A stretch of DNA of 44,928 bases from positions 1 to 44,928 of the forward strand of contig NZ_JANXRJ010000144.1 in NCBI RefSeq assembly GCF_025353065.1. Reading direction: 5' to 3'. Each line of letters starts with the position of its first letter. Position 1 is the stretch's first letter. This DNA is from Lapillicoccus sp. GTDB lineage: Bacteria; Actinomycetota; Actinomycetes; Actinomycetales; Dermatophilaceae. The notes beneath the pieces were generated by a model. The model was not told where the DNA came from and did no database searches. It was given only the letters and a program-made list of their open reading frames with translations. The position numbers and the translations under genes are program-made. This document shows positions 28,729 to 38,325 of the stretch, in pieces.

Positions 28729-29025
28729 TCAGGAGGCGGCGGGGACCGCGGCCACGCCGAGGTAGACCGACTCGCGCTCGTCCTCGGTCATCCCGCCCCA
28801 TACGCCGTAGGGCTCGCGGACCCGCAGGGCGTGCTTGCGGCACATGGCCAGGACGGGGCAGGCGGCGCAGACGGCCTTGGCCGCGCAGTCACGGTCGCGG
28901 CGGGCCGGACCCCGCTCCCCTTCGGGATGGAAGAAGACGTCGGGGTTCTCCCGGCGACAGGAACCGTCGAGCTGCCAGTCCCACAGGTCGGCCACGGGCC
29001 CCGGCAAACGTGAGATCTCTGCCAT
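28729..29025 (-). CDS. whiB: WhiB-family iron-sulfur regulator
   Basis: Small 4Fe-4S transcription regulator of 98 aa. The four cluster ligands are Cys23, Cys53, Cys56 and Cys62 with the family spacing (x29, x2, x5), followed by the G[VI]WGG turn as GVWGGM and a basic-acidic C-terminal helix. WhiB proteins bind the sigma factor SigA/HrdB region 4. It lies between groEL and sigD as WhiB3 does in Mycobacterium tuberculosis, so it is a positional counterpart; orthology needs a tree. ATG 29025 has GAGGGG upstream. Confidence 0.93.
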   Translation of the reverse strand: MAEISRLPGPVADLWDWQLDGSCRRENPDVFFHPEGERGPARRDRDCAAKAVCAACPVLAMCRKHALRVREPYGVWGGMTEDERESVYLGVAAVPAAS

Positions 29026-29476
29026 GTGTCCCCTCAAGAGGTGAATCGGTGGGTCTGATTGCTGTGGACCGCCCGGGTCGGGTCGGTCCGAGGACGTCAC
29101 CAGCCCCACGCGGGACGACCTCGTGTCCTGACGGTAGCCACGGCTCCCTCCAGCGCGTGCCCGTGCTTGGTCAATAGTCTTTAAAGAAGCGTGCGAGGTG
29201 GTCATCCGGTGGCTCGCCGTTTCCCGGGCCAGAACCCGTCCAGAACCAGGGGAACCGGACGAGGCTGCCGTCGCCCCCGGACGACGCTCAGGGGCCGGAG
29301 CGGATAGGGTGCCCACTCGGGGAGGCAGGGGTGCTGATCCGCCGAACTCCCCCTCGGCGTGGGTGTGGAGACTTCCGACTGCGTTGGACGACAAGGGGAT
29401 TCAGCAATGAGCCACAACGGGCCTGGGTGCCCAGGTCTCTCTCGGGGATGCGCTGGTCCCGGTCGAGGACGCGCAG
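29026..29476. other. Divergent control region between whiB and the sigma factor
   Basis: A 451-bp stretch without a recognised gene. It includes an AT-rich spot (29172-29192, containing TCTTTAAAGA) with a TTGACC on the minus strand, plausible promoter material for whiB. Just before the sigma factor there is an ATG at 29407 with AAGGGG upstream, which opens a 31-codon frame out of register with the sigma gene (stop at 29500-29502). Confidence 0.4.
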
Positions 29477-30100
29477 GTGGCCCTCCGCGAGCTGGCCGGT
29501 GAGGCTCGGAGGTGCGGTGGTCACGCGGCCGGGGCACTGATGGGGCGGGTGCACCAGGTCGCTCTGCGGTATGTCCGCGTGCGACTGGGGCGGTTCGGGG
29601 CCGAGGACCTCGCCCAGGACGTGGCGCAGGAGGTCTGCATGGCGGTCCACACCGCGCTGCCGGGCTACGACGAGCGCGGCGCACCCTTCGAGGCGTTCGT
29701 CTACGCCATCGCCTCCCGCAAGGTCGCCGACACCCAGCGGACGCTCATCCGTGGGCCACGCAGCGTCGCGGAGGTCCCGGACGGCCCCGACGCCGGCCCC
29801 GGCCCCGAGGGGCAGGCCGTCGTGCGCGACGAGGCCGACCGCGCGCTCGCCCTGATCCGCACCCTGCCCCCGCGGCAGCAGGAGATCCTCACCCTGAGGG
29901 TCGCCGTCGGTCTCACGCCCGAGGAGACCGGAGCCGCGCTGGGCATGAGCGCCGGCTCGGTCCGGGTCACCCAGCACCGCGCCCTCCGGCGGTTGCGGCA
30001 CCTGATCGACCTCGAGGCCCGTATGCCGCGTGGCCGAGACGGCATACCTGCGGGCAGCCGCGGCATACCGGCGGGGTGCGAGAGCGAGCGGGCGTCCTGA
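29477..30100 (+). CDS. sigD: Sigma-70-family factor, SigD/ShbA-like
   Basis: ECF-size sigma factor of 207 aa. Region 2 has EDLAQDVAQEVCMAVH and GAPFEAFVYAIASRKVADTQR; region 4 has ALIRTLPPRQQEILTLRVAVGLTPEETGAALGMSAGSVRVTQHRALRRLR as the -35 reader (motif pieces shown contiguous in 120-172). Position after whiB and before guaB matches M. tuberculosis sigD and Streptomyces shbA, where ShbA drives the principal sigma gene. The GTG 29477 start is uncertain: 22 codons upstream in the same frame read as plausible protein but lack a start codon. The last 15 residues carry three copies of the GTATGCC/GGCATAC word. Confidence 0.87.
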   Translation: MALRELAGEARRCGGHAAGALMGRVHQVALRYVRVRLGRFGAEDLAQDVAQEVCMAVHTALPGYDERGAPFEAFVYAIASRKVADTQRTLIRGPRSVAEVPDGPDAGPGPEGQAVVRDEADRALALIRTLPPRQQEILTLRVAVGLTPEETGAALGMSAGSVRVTQHRALRRLRHLIDLEARMPRGRDGIPAGSRGIPAGCESERAS

Positions 30101-30137
30101 CGCGTGGCCGTGGCCTGAAGGTGTGGCCGGGGTCAAC

Positions 30138-31667
<1,530 letters not shown>

Positions 31668-31762
31668 GCTCGCCGCTCCCTCCCGCGGGCGATCACGCGG
31701 GCCCCGATGATCTCGACCGCCTCGACGAGGCGCTCCGGCTCTTCGCCGTCCCGGCTGCCGAC

Positions 31763-32608
31763 GTGCAGCCGGTGCGGGCGGCCCGACGGGCGGTCCTCGA
31801 CGACCCCGGTCTCGCGTCCTGGGTCACCGCCACGGGTGGCCTGCTGCGCGCGGCGATGGACACGCCCTCGCCCGGGCCGGTGCTCCCGCCGCGGCCGGAC
31901 GGCGAACCGGACGTCGCTGCATACCTGCCGGTCCTCGCCTGTGTCGACGTGCTGCCCGACCTGCTGGCGGACCACGCGCTGCGTGAGGTCCCGCGCGACG
32001 TGACCGCGGCGACGCTCGCCGACGTCGGGCGGATGCTCGCCCGCAATCGCGAGTGGTTCGGCGAGGCCGGCCTCGGCGACGAGCTCGCCGGGTGGCTGAC
32101 GCGGCACCTGCACGGGGCCCTCTTCGAGATCGGGCGGCTGCAGTACGAGCGGGTCCGCCTCGGCGAGGGCGCGGGACTCGAGCTCCAGATGGCTGGGTTT
32201 CCTTGTGGGCCGGGCGATCTCACGCTCAACCTGCACATCCCGGGGGAGGGTGGCTCGCTCACCCCGGAGGTCGTGGACGCGTCGCTCGCCGGTGCGAGGG
32301 CGTTCTTCCGCAAGCGCTTCCCCGACGAGCGGTATGCCGTGCTGACCTGCCACTCCTGGCTGCTCGACCCGCAGCTGCCCGAGGTGCTGCCGGCGGGAGC
32401 CAACCTCGCGGCCTTCCAGCGGCGGTTCACGGTGGGCGGGGTCAGCGACCACGACGGCGACACGTCGGTGCGCAAGTTCGTCTTCGGCGACGTCGACACC
32501 CCGCTCACCGACCTCCCGCAGGACACCAGCCTGCGCCGCGCCGTCGTCGGCCTGCTCCGGCGCGGTGGTCACTGGCAGGACCACAGCGGCTGGCTCGCCT
32601 GGCGCTGA
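31763..32608 (+). CDS. Acyltransferase-domain (GNAT_C-like) protein
   Basis: Protein of at least 281 aa resembling actinobacterial two-domain acyltransferase-like proteins: a helical N-terminal part and a GNAT_C-like domain with LNLHIPGEGGSLTPEVV, VLTCHSWLLDPQL, FQRRF and HWQDHSGWL near the end. No substrate is known. The start is unclear: protein-like coding continues upstream in this frame (LDRLDEALRLFAVPAADVQ), towards the guaB stop, but without ATG, GTG or TTG. Only a CTG at 31664 overlaps guaB. I list the first standard start. Confidence 0.65.
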   Translation: MQPVRAARRAVLDDPGLASWVTATGGLLRAAMDTPSPGPVLPPRPDGEPDVAAYLPVLACVDVLPDLLADHALREVPRDVTAATLADVGRMLARNREWFGEAGLGDELAGWLTRHLHGALFEIGRLQYERVRLGEGAGLELQMAGFPCGPGDLTLNLHIPGEGGSLTPEVVDASLAGARAFFRKRFPDERYAVLTCHSWLLDPQLPEVLPAGANLAAFQRRFTVGGVSDHDGDTSVRKFVFGDVDTPLTDLPQDTSLRRAVVGLLRRGGHWQDHSGWLAWR

Positions 32609-32620
32609 GCCCGCCTCAAG

Positions 32621-32668
32621 CCTTGCGTCCGTATCGACGCGACACCGGTATGCCGTTGCCGCGGACGT
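32621..32668. repeat. Intergenic hairpin repeat, copy A
   Basis: Begins CCTTGCGTCCG and ends CCGCGGACG, with the middle GACGCGACACCGGTATGCCG shared by three copies (A, B and C). Copy A differs at a few bases. Confidence 0.8.
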
Positions 32669-32683
32669 TGCCCGTGGGCTCAC

Positions 32684-32733
32684 CCTTGCGTCCGCACCGA
32701 CGCGACACCGGTATGCCGTTCCCGCGGACGCAA
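32684..32733. repeat. Intergenic hairpin repeat, copy B
   Basis: Same element as copy A, 63 bp downstream. The ends TTGCGTCCG (32686-32694) and CGGACGCAA (32725-32733) are perfect inverted arms. The central GTATGCCG word is unpaired in this fold. Confidence 0.82.
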
Positions 32734-32762
32734 CCGCTGGCCGACCCGCGCGTCCTCTCGTC

Positions 32763-33236
32763 ATGAGCACCTCCGCCGCACGGGCCCGCCTCATCGTCGC
32801 CGCCCTCCTCCTCCCCTTCCTGGGCGCTCTCGCCGACTGCTCATCCGGCCGGCCGCTGGCGGACCGGTCACTGCCCGCGGTCCGGACGGAAGAGACCCGC
32901 ATCGAGGCGCTGCTGGCGGCGGGCGACCCCAGCGCGCAGATCCTGCCGTCCGGGTGCCGCGTGCGCCTGCTGCGCCAGGAGGGGACGACCTCCTGGGCCT
33001 GGACGATCTGCGAGGTCACGGCGTCGACCGTGGGGGAAGCCTTCGCCGGCCCGGTCCGGGTCGACGGCGACCGGCTGTGGATGCCGAGCGACGCGGCATA
33101 CCTGGCCGACGTGAACGCCCGCTTCCCCGCCGACCTCGTGGACGTCGCGGTCGGCGGCAACAACCAGTTCGTCGTCGAGCTCGGCCTGAAGGTCGGTCAG
33201 CCCCTGCCGACTCCGCTCCCGACGCCGCGCACCTGA
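32763..33236 (+). CDS. Small secreted or membrane-anchored protein
   Basis: Protein of 157 aa with an N-terminal hydrophobic segment (about 9-24) ending ALADC at Cys26. It resembles a lipobox, but Asp at -1 is atypical, so lipidation is doubtful. The mature part has paired Cys in SGCRVRLL and WTICEVTA, and a Pro-rich end (LPTPLPTPRT). I do not recognise the family. It is flanked on both sides by copies of one hairpin repeat. Confidence 0.6.
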   Translation: MSTSAARARLIVAALLLPFLGALADCSSGRPLADRSLPAVRTEETRIEALLAAGDPSAQILPSGCRVRLLRQEGTTSWAWTICEVTASTVGEAFAGPVRVDGDRLWMPSDAAYLADVNARFPADLVDVAVGGNNQFVVELGLKVGQPLPTPLPTPRT

Positions 33237-33254
33237 GCGCGGCCACCGCATCAC

Positions 33255-33304
33255 CCTTGCGTCCGCGCCGACGCGACACCGGTATGCCGTTCCCGCGGAC
33301 GTTG
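33255..33304. repeat. Intergenic hairpin repeat, copy C
   Basis: Third copy, 25 bp before the guaB3 start; CGTCCGCG and CGCGGACG are its perfect arms. Copies B and C differ at only a few bases in about 50. Confidence 0.82.
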
Positions 33305-33329
33305 CGCTGCGCACCGATAGCCTGTTGCG

Positions 33330-34451
33330 GTGAACGAGATCGAGATCGGCCGTGGCAAACGCGGTCGCCGGGCCTACTCCTTCGACGACATCGCGGTCGT
33401 CCCGAGCCGGCGCACCCGCGACCCCGAGGAGGTGTCGGTCTCCTGGCAGATCGACGCCTACCACTTCGACATCCCGGTCATCGCCGCGCCGATGGACTCG
33501 GTGATGTCGCCGACCACCGCGATCGCGCTCGGTCGCCTCGGCGGTCTCGCGGTCCTCGACCTCGAAGGGCTCTGGACGCGCTACGAGGACCCGGAGCCGC
33601 TGCTCGAGGAGATCGCCGCGCTCGACCCGGCCAAGGCGACGGCGCGGATGCAGCAGATCTACGCCCAGGAGATCCAGCCCGACCTCATCACCGAGCGCCT
33701 GCGCGAGCTGCGCCAGGCGGGTATCACCGTCGCCGGCGCGCTCAGCCCGCAGCGCACCCAGCAGCACTGGAAGACGGTCGTCGACGCCGGCTGCGACCTC
33801 TTCGTCATCCGCGGCACCACGGTCAGCGCCGAGCACGTCTCGGGGCGGTCCGAGCCGCTCAACCTCAAGCGGTTCATCTACGAGCTGGACGTCCCGGTCA
33901 TCGTCGGCGGCGCAGCGGGCTACACCGCGGCGCTCCACCTGATGCGCACCGGCGCGGCCGGCGTCCTCGTCGGCTTCGGCGGAGGAGCGGCGCACACGAC
34001 GCGGCGCACCCTCGGCATCCACGCCCCGATGGCCTCGGCGATCGCCGACGTCGCAGCGGCGCGGCGCGACTACCTCGACGAGTCCGGCGGCCGCTACGTC
34101 CACGTCATCGCGGACGGCGGGGTCGGCACGTCCGGCGACATCGTCAAGGCCATCGCGTGCGGCGCGGATGCCGTCATGCTCGGCGCCGCGCTCGCCCGCT
34201 CCACCGAGGCGCCGGGCGCCGGGTTCCACTGGGGGCCTGAGGCGCACCACGGCGAGCTGCCGCGCGGCGAGCGCGTCGAGGTCGGCGGTGTCGGCAGCCT
34301 CCAGGAGATCCTCTTCGGCCCGGGCCGCTTCGCCGACGGCACGACCAACATCGTCGGGGCGCTCCGGCGCGCGATGGCGACGACGGGCTACTCCGACGTC
34401 AAGGAGTTCCAGAGGGTCGAGGTCGTCGTGGCGCCCTACGAGCGCGCCTGA
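33330..34451 (+). CDS. guaB3: GuaB3-family IMP dehydrogenase-like protein
   Basis: Protein of 373 aa with an IMP dehydrogenase-type barrel: YSFDDIAVVPSRRTRDP, VIAAPMDSVMSP, VIVGGAAGY, VIADGGVGTSGDIVKA and a C-terminal TTGYSDVKEFQ. It lacks the CBS domains, and where IMP dehydrogenase has GSICTT it has GGGAAHTT, so the catalytic Cys is missing. That is normal for GuaB3 proteins, whose reaction is not settled. The GTG lies 6 nt after TAGCCT (leaderless). Order guaB-guaB3-choD matches mycobacteria. Confidence 0.92.
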   Translation: MNEIEIGRGKRGRRAYSFDDIAVVPSRRTRDPEEVSVSWQIDAYHFDIPVIAAPMDSVMSPTTAIALGRLGGLAVLDLEGLWTRYEDPEPLLEEIAALDPAKATARMQQIYAQEIQPDLITERLRELRQAGITVAGALSPQRTQQHWKTVVDAGCDLFVIRGTTVSAEHVSGRSEPLNLKRFIYELDVPVIVGGAAGYTAALHLMRTGAAGVLVGFGGGAAHTTRRTLGIHAPMASAIADVAAARRDYLDESGGRYVHVIADGGVGTSGDIVKAIACGADAVMLGAALARSTEAPGAGFHWGPEAHHGELPRGERVEVGGVGSLQEILFGPGRFADGTTNIVGALRRAMATTGYSDVKEFQRVEVVVAPYERA

Positions 34452-34505
34452 CCCGACCACCCGCCAGACCCCCCGACCGCCCGCGGGGGGACCCGGGAGA
34501 CAAAA

Positions 34506-34520
34506 GTTACTCGCGGTAGC
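34506..34520. promoter_or_regulatory. Possible TetR-type operator
   Basis: GTTACTCGCGGTAGC is an imperfect palindrome about 20 nt before a TACGCT -10 box (34540-34545) that precedes the dehydrogenase ATG by 7 nt. The word resembles sites bound by TetR-family regulators of fatty-acid genes in actinobacteria; the assignment is inference. Confidence 0.35.
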
Positions 34521-34552
34521 AAAGCCGGGCCACGCGGCATACGCTGTGCCGC

Positions 34553-36145
34553 ATGACTCCCGAGATCATCGTCGATCCGGAGACGGACGCCACGGCGACG
34601 TATGCCGTGTCCCCGTCCTCCGTTCGTGCCCTCACCGCCCGCGTCGTCTGCGCCCCCCGCCCCGAGTGGGCGACGACGCGGACGCCCCTGACGGGCGGCC
34701 CGATCGCGGCGCTGCCGCTGTCCACCCCGGCGGACGTGACGATGGCCGTCGCCGCTGCGCGGGCGGCCCAGCGCGGATGGGCGCGCACGCCGATGGAGGT
34801 GCGCTCGGGCATCATGCTGCGCTTCCACGACCTCGTCCTCGAGCGCCAGGTCGAGATTCTCGACTACATCCAGCTCGAGTCCGGCAAGACGCGCGCCCAC
34901 GCGTTCGAGGAGATCATCGACGTCGCGGCCGTCGCCCGCCACTACGCGCGATCGGCCGGCGGCTACCTGCGGGCGCGGCGGCACGCCGGGGCGTTCCCTC
35001 TGCTCAGCCAGAGCGTCGAGAGCGCGATCCCGAAGGGCGTCGTCGGTGTCGTGTCCCCGTGGAACTTCCCCTTCACCCTCGCGATCACCGACCTCATCCC
35101 GGCCCTGATGGCCGGCAACGCCGTCGTGCTGCGCCCCGACCTGCAGACGACGCTCACGGCGCTGAAGGGCGTCGAGCTGCTCGCCCGCGCCGGGCTGCCG
35201 GAGGGGGTCCTGCAGGTCGTCGTCGGCGAGGGACCCACGGTCGGGCAGGCGGTCGTCGACCAGGTCGACTACGTCTGCTACACCGGCTCCACCGCGACCG
35301 GCCGCCGCGTCGCGCAGTCCGCGGCCGCCCGGCTCGTCGGCGCCTCGCTCGAGCTCGGCGGCAAGAACACCCTCTACGTGCGCGCCGACGCAGACCTCGA
35401 CCGCGCGGTCGCCGGCGCCGTCCGCTCGGCCTTCGCCTCGGCCGGCCAGCTCTGCATGCACACCGAGCGCCTCGTCGTGCACGAGAAGGTCTACGCCGAG
35501 TTCCTCCGCCGGTTCGTGCCGGCCGTCCGCGCCATGAAGCTCGGAGCCGACCTCGCCTACGGCGCCGACATGGGCAGCCTGCTCTCGCAGCAGCAGCTCG
35601 ACCGCACGGTCGCGCACGTCGAGGACGCCCGCGGCAAGGGCGCGGTCGTCCTCACCGGCGGACGGTGGCGCCCCGACGTCGGTCCGTTCTTCTACGAGCC
35701 GACCGTCCTCGAGGGTGTCAGCGCCGAGATGGTGTGCCGCGACGAGGAGACCTTCGGACCGGTCGTCTCGGTCTACCGCGTGGCCAGCGACGACGACGCC
35801 GTCCGGCTCGCCAACGACACCGACTACGGCCTCAACGCGAGCATCTTCACCCGCGACGTGCGGGCCGGCCGCGCCCTCGCCCGCCGGATCGCCTGCGGCA
35901 CGGTCAACATCAACGAGGGGTATGCCGCGGCCTGGGGCTCGGTCGCCGCGCCGATGGGCGGCATGAAGAGCTCGGGCCTCGGCCGGCGACACGGCGCCGA
36001 GGGGATCCGGAAGTACACCGAGTCGCAGAACGTCACGGCGCAGCATCTCCTCGGCTTCGCGCCACCCTTCGGCATGGACGACGAACGGTGGGCCAAGGGG
36101 CTCACCCTGGCGATGGGGGCGATGAAGTCGCTGGGGCGGCGATGA
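34553..36145 (+). CDS. gabD2: Succinic semialdehyde dehydrogenase
   Basis: NAD(P)-dependent aldehyde dehydrogenase of 530 aa. It has VVSPWNFPFTLAITDLIPAL, GNAVVLRPD, YTGSTATGRR, the catalytic Glu in LELGGKN, the catalytic Cys in AGQLCMHTER and EETFGPVVSVYRV. The overall pattern and extended C-terminus fit the actinobacterial GabD2 type, which oxidises succinic semialdehyde to succinate. Its stop overlaps the next start (ATGA). Confidence 0.88.
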   Translation: MTPEIIVDPETDATATYAVSPSSVRALTARVVCAPRPEWATTRTPLTGGPIAALPLSTPADVTMAVAAARAAQRGWARTPMEVRSGIMLRFHDLVLERQVEILDYIQLESGKTRAHAFEEIIDVAAVARHYARSAGGYLRARRHAGAFPLLSQSVESAIPKGVVGVVSPWNFPFTLAITDLIPALMAGNAVVLRPDLQTTLTALKGVELLARAGLPEGVLQVVVGEGPTVGQAVVDQVDYVCYTGSTATGRRVAQSAAARLVGASLELGGKNTLYVRADADLDRAVAGAVRSAFASAGQLCMHTERLVVHEKVYAEFLRRFVPAVRAMKLGADLAYGADMGSLLSQQQLDRTVAHVEDARGKGAVVLTGGRWRPDVGPFFYEPTVLEGVSAEMVCRDEETFGPVVSVYRVASDDDAVRLANDTDYGLNASIFTRDVRAGRALARRIACGTVNINEGYAAAWGSVAAPMGGMKSSGLGRRHGAEGIRKYTESQNVTAQHLLGFAPPFGMDDERWAKGLTLAMGAMKSLGRR

Positions 36146-37902
36146 CCACGGCGACCACGGCGACCACGGTGGGGGGCACGCGGCATACCGGGTCCCCGGA
36201 GCGACTCGACCACGACGTCATCGTGATCGGGACCGGCTTCGGCGGGTCGGTGAGCGCCCTGCGGCTGGCCGAGAAGGGCTACCGCGTGCACATGATCGAG
36301 TCGGGTCGCCGGTTCGAGGACGCCGACTTCGCAGCGACCTCGTGGGACCTGCGCCGCTACCTCTGGGCCCCGCGCCTCGGGTGCTTCGGCGTGCAGCGCG
36401 TCCACAAGCTGCCCGACGTGATGATCCTCGCGGGGGCGGGCGTCGGCGGCGGGTCGCTCAACTACGCCAACACGCTCTACGTGCCCCCGGAGCCCTTCTT
36501 CCGCGACCCGCAGTGGGGCCACATCACCGACTGGCAGGCCGAGCTCGCGCCGCACTACGTCGAGGCGAGCCGGATGCTCGGGGTGGTGGTCAACCCGGTC
36601 GACGGACCCGTCGAGCAGCTGATGCGGCGGACCGCCGACGACCTCGGGGTCGGGCACACCTTCCGCAAGACGCCGGTCGGCGTCTTCTTCGGACCGCCCG
36701 GCGAGCGCGTCGCGGACCCCTACTTCGGGGGCGACGGCCCCGAGCGCACCGGCTGCACCCTCTGTGGCAACTGCATGGTCGGCTGCCGCGACGGCGCGAA
36801 GAACACGCTGCGCAAGAACTACCTGTGGTTCGCCGAGCGGCTCGGGGTCGGCATCGAGGCGATGCGCACCGTCGTCGACGTGCGCCCACGCGACGAGCAG
36901 GACCCCACCGCCGGGTATGCCGTGACGACCGAGCGCACCGGCGCCTGGGTCCGCAAGGACCGCCGGACCGTGACGAGCGGGCAGGTTGTGCTCGCGGCCG
37001 GGGCGTGGGGGACGCAGAAGCTGCTCCACGCGATGCGCACCGGTGCCCGCGGTCGGCCGGCCGGGCTACCGGGGATCTCGACGCGGCTCGGGGAGCTGAC
37101 CCGGACCAACTCGGAGGCGCTCGGCGGGACGCTGGTCGAGCGGGTCCCGAAGGACGTCGACCTGACGAAGGGCGTCGCGATCACGACGTCGTTCAACATC
37201 GACGACACGACGCACGTGGAGAACTGCCGCTACGGCAAGGGCAGCAACGCGATGGGCCTGCTGGCGACGATGATGGTCGACGGTGGGGGCCGGGTGCCCC
37301 GCCCGCTGCGCTGGGTCGGCGAGGTCGTCCGGCACCCGGTCGTCGCGGCCCGCTCCGCGTCGAACCGGCACTGGTCGGAGCGCACGGTTATCGCGCTGAT
37401 CATGCAGACGCGCGACAACTCGATCACCGTCTCCGGCCGCCGCGGTCTCTTCGGTGGCCCGTCGCTGACCTCGAGGCAGGGGCACGGCGAGCCCAACCCG
37501 ACCTGGATCCCGGAGGGGGCCAGGGCGATCCGGGCGATCGCGATCCAGCTCGCGAAGACGACCGGACTGCGGGCCTTCCCCGGCTCGTCGCTCGGGGAGA
37601 TCGCCGACATCCCGCTGACCGCGCACTTCCTCGGTGGGGCAGTCATCTCCGACACCCCGGAGGGCGGCGTCGTCGACCCCTACCACCGGGTCTGGGGATA
37701 TCCCGGTCTGCACATCGTCGACGGGTCGGCCGTCTCGGCGAATCTCGGCGTCAACCCGGCGCTGACGATCACGGCCCAGGCCGAGCGGGCGATGTCCCTC
37801 TGGCCGGCCAAGGGTGAGCCCGACCGGCGGCCCGAGCAGGGGGAGGCCTACGTGCGGCTCGACCCCGCGGCTGCGCCGACGGTGGTCGCGGTCGCCGGCT
37901 GA
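36142..37902 (+). CDS. GMC-family oxidoreductase (ChoD-like)
   Basis: FAD enzyme of 586 aa. The flavin motif VIVIGTGFGGSVSALRLA is at about 26-43, followed by AGAGVGGGSLNYANTLY. A Cys-rich CTLCGNCMVGC (about 206-216) resembles a small iron-sulfur motif and is common in this actinobacterial subfamily. The C-terminus has HFLGGAVISD, GLHIVDGSAVSANLGVNPALTITAQAE-type motifs. It corresponds in position to M. tuberculosis choD, annotated as cholesterol oxidase, though that activity is uncertain. The N-terminus has a TTATTATT repeat. Coupled to the dehydrogenase by ATGA. Confidence 0.86.
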   Translation: MTTATTATTVGGTRHTGSPERLDHDVIVIGTGFGGSVSALRLAEKGYRVHMIESGRRFEDADFAATSWDLRRYLWAPRLGCFGVQRVHKLPDVMILAGAGVGGGSLNYANTLYVPPEPFFRDPQWGHITDWQAELAPHYVEASRMLGVVVNPVDGPVEQLMRRTADDLGVGHTFRKTPVGVFFGPPGERVADPYFGGDGPERTGCTLCGNCMVGCRDGAKNTLRKNYLWFAERLGVGIEAMRTVVDVRPRDEQDPTAGYAVTTERTGAWVRKDRRTVTSGQVVLAAGAWGTQKLLHAMRTGARGRPAGLPGISTRLGELTRTNSEALGGTLVERVPKDVDLTKGVAITTSFNIDDTTHVENCRYGKGSNAMGLLATMMVDGGGRVPRPLRWVGEVVRHPVVAARSASNRHWSERTVIALIMQTRDNSITVSGRRGLFGGPSLTSRQGHGEPNPTWIPEGARAIRAIAIQLAKTTGLRAFPGSSLGEIADIPLTAHFLGGAVISDTPEGGVVDPYHRVWGYPGLHIVDGSAVSANLGVNPALTITAQAERAMSLWPAKGEPDRRPEQGEAYVRLDPAAAPTVVAVAG

Positions 37903-37909
37903 GAGGCTT

Positions 37910-37956
37910 GCGACGAGCGAGGCGCCGGGCGGATACCGCCCGGCGCCTCGTCGCGT
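37910..37956 (+). terminator. Terminator after the ChoD-like gene
   Basis: GAGGCGCCGGGC and GCCCGGCGCCTC form a strong stem around a 7-nt loop, extended by CGACGA/TCGTCG, 8 nt after the stop codon. Confidence 0.75.
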
Positions 37957-38208
37957 CCCCCCAGGCCCCTGTGCTGGGCGGACGTCGAGGTGCAGGCCAC
38001 CCCCTCCAAGGTCGCGGCCGACACCACGTGTTCGTTTCCGCCGGTGATCCGGATGGAGCCGAGATGGACCGGGCGGAAGGTTGCTGTCGATCGGTTCAAC
38101 GACGGGGTCGGCGGCGGGTTACGGGCTCTGTGGATTCTTTGTCCGAATTCCGACGAGGTCGCGTTCTCCGGTCGATCGGCGGTGCCCGGTATGCCGTGTG
38201 GGCGCCAC
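37957..38208. other. Gene-free stretch before the double hairpin
   Basis: No recognisable protein in either direction. Base composition is lower in GC than neighbouring genes around 38020-38160, which may mark decayed DNA. One GTATGCCG word is at 38189. Confidence 0.35.
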
Positions 38209-38240
38209 GTTCAGACGTGGTCAGCTGACCGGTTCTGAAC
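38209..38240. repeat. 32-bp palindromic repeat, copy 1
   Basis: GTTCAGA and TCTGAAC arms around the palindrome GGTCAGCTGACC. An identical copy lies 53 bp further on. It sits between the converging ChoD-like and ABC genes. Confidence 0.8.
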
Positions 38241-38261
38241 GCGGTGCGGGCATGGCGGCGC

Positions 38262-38293
38262 GTTCAGACGTGGTCAGCTGACCGGTTCTGAAC
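38262..38293. repeat. 32-bp palindromic repeat, copy 2
   Basis: Exact second copy of the palindrome at 38209-38240, ending 33 bp before the ABC transporter stop. It could act as a terminator for the ABC operon or a protein-binding pair. Confidence 0.8.
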
Positions 38294-38325
38294 GGGGTCC
38301 GACCGCCCGACCGTCCGACCAGCTC

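Noticed and set aside
32621..33304. A CRISPR array or tRNA-like elements
   Set aside because: The three copies are unevenly spaced around a gene and have no cas genes or tRNA features nearby.
37903..38325. A small gene between the ChoD-like and ABC genes
   Set aside because: Short frames exist on both strands, but none has a ribosome site, recognisable motif or consistent codon use.
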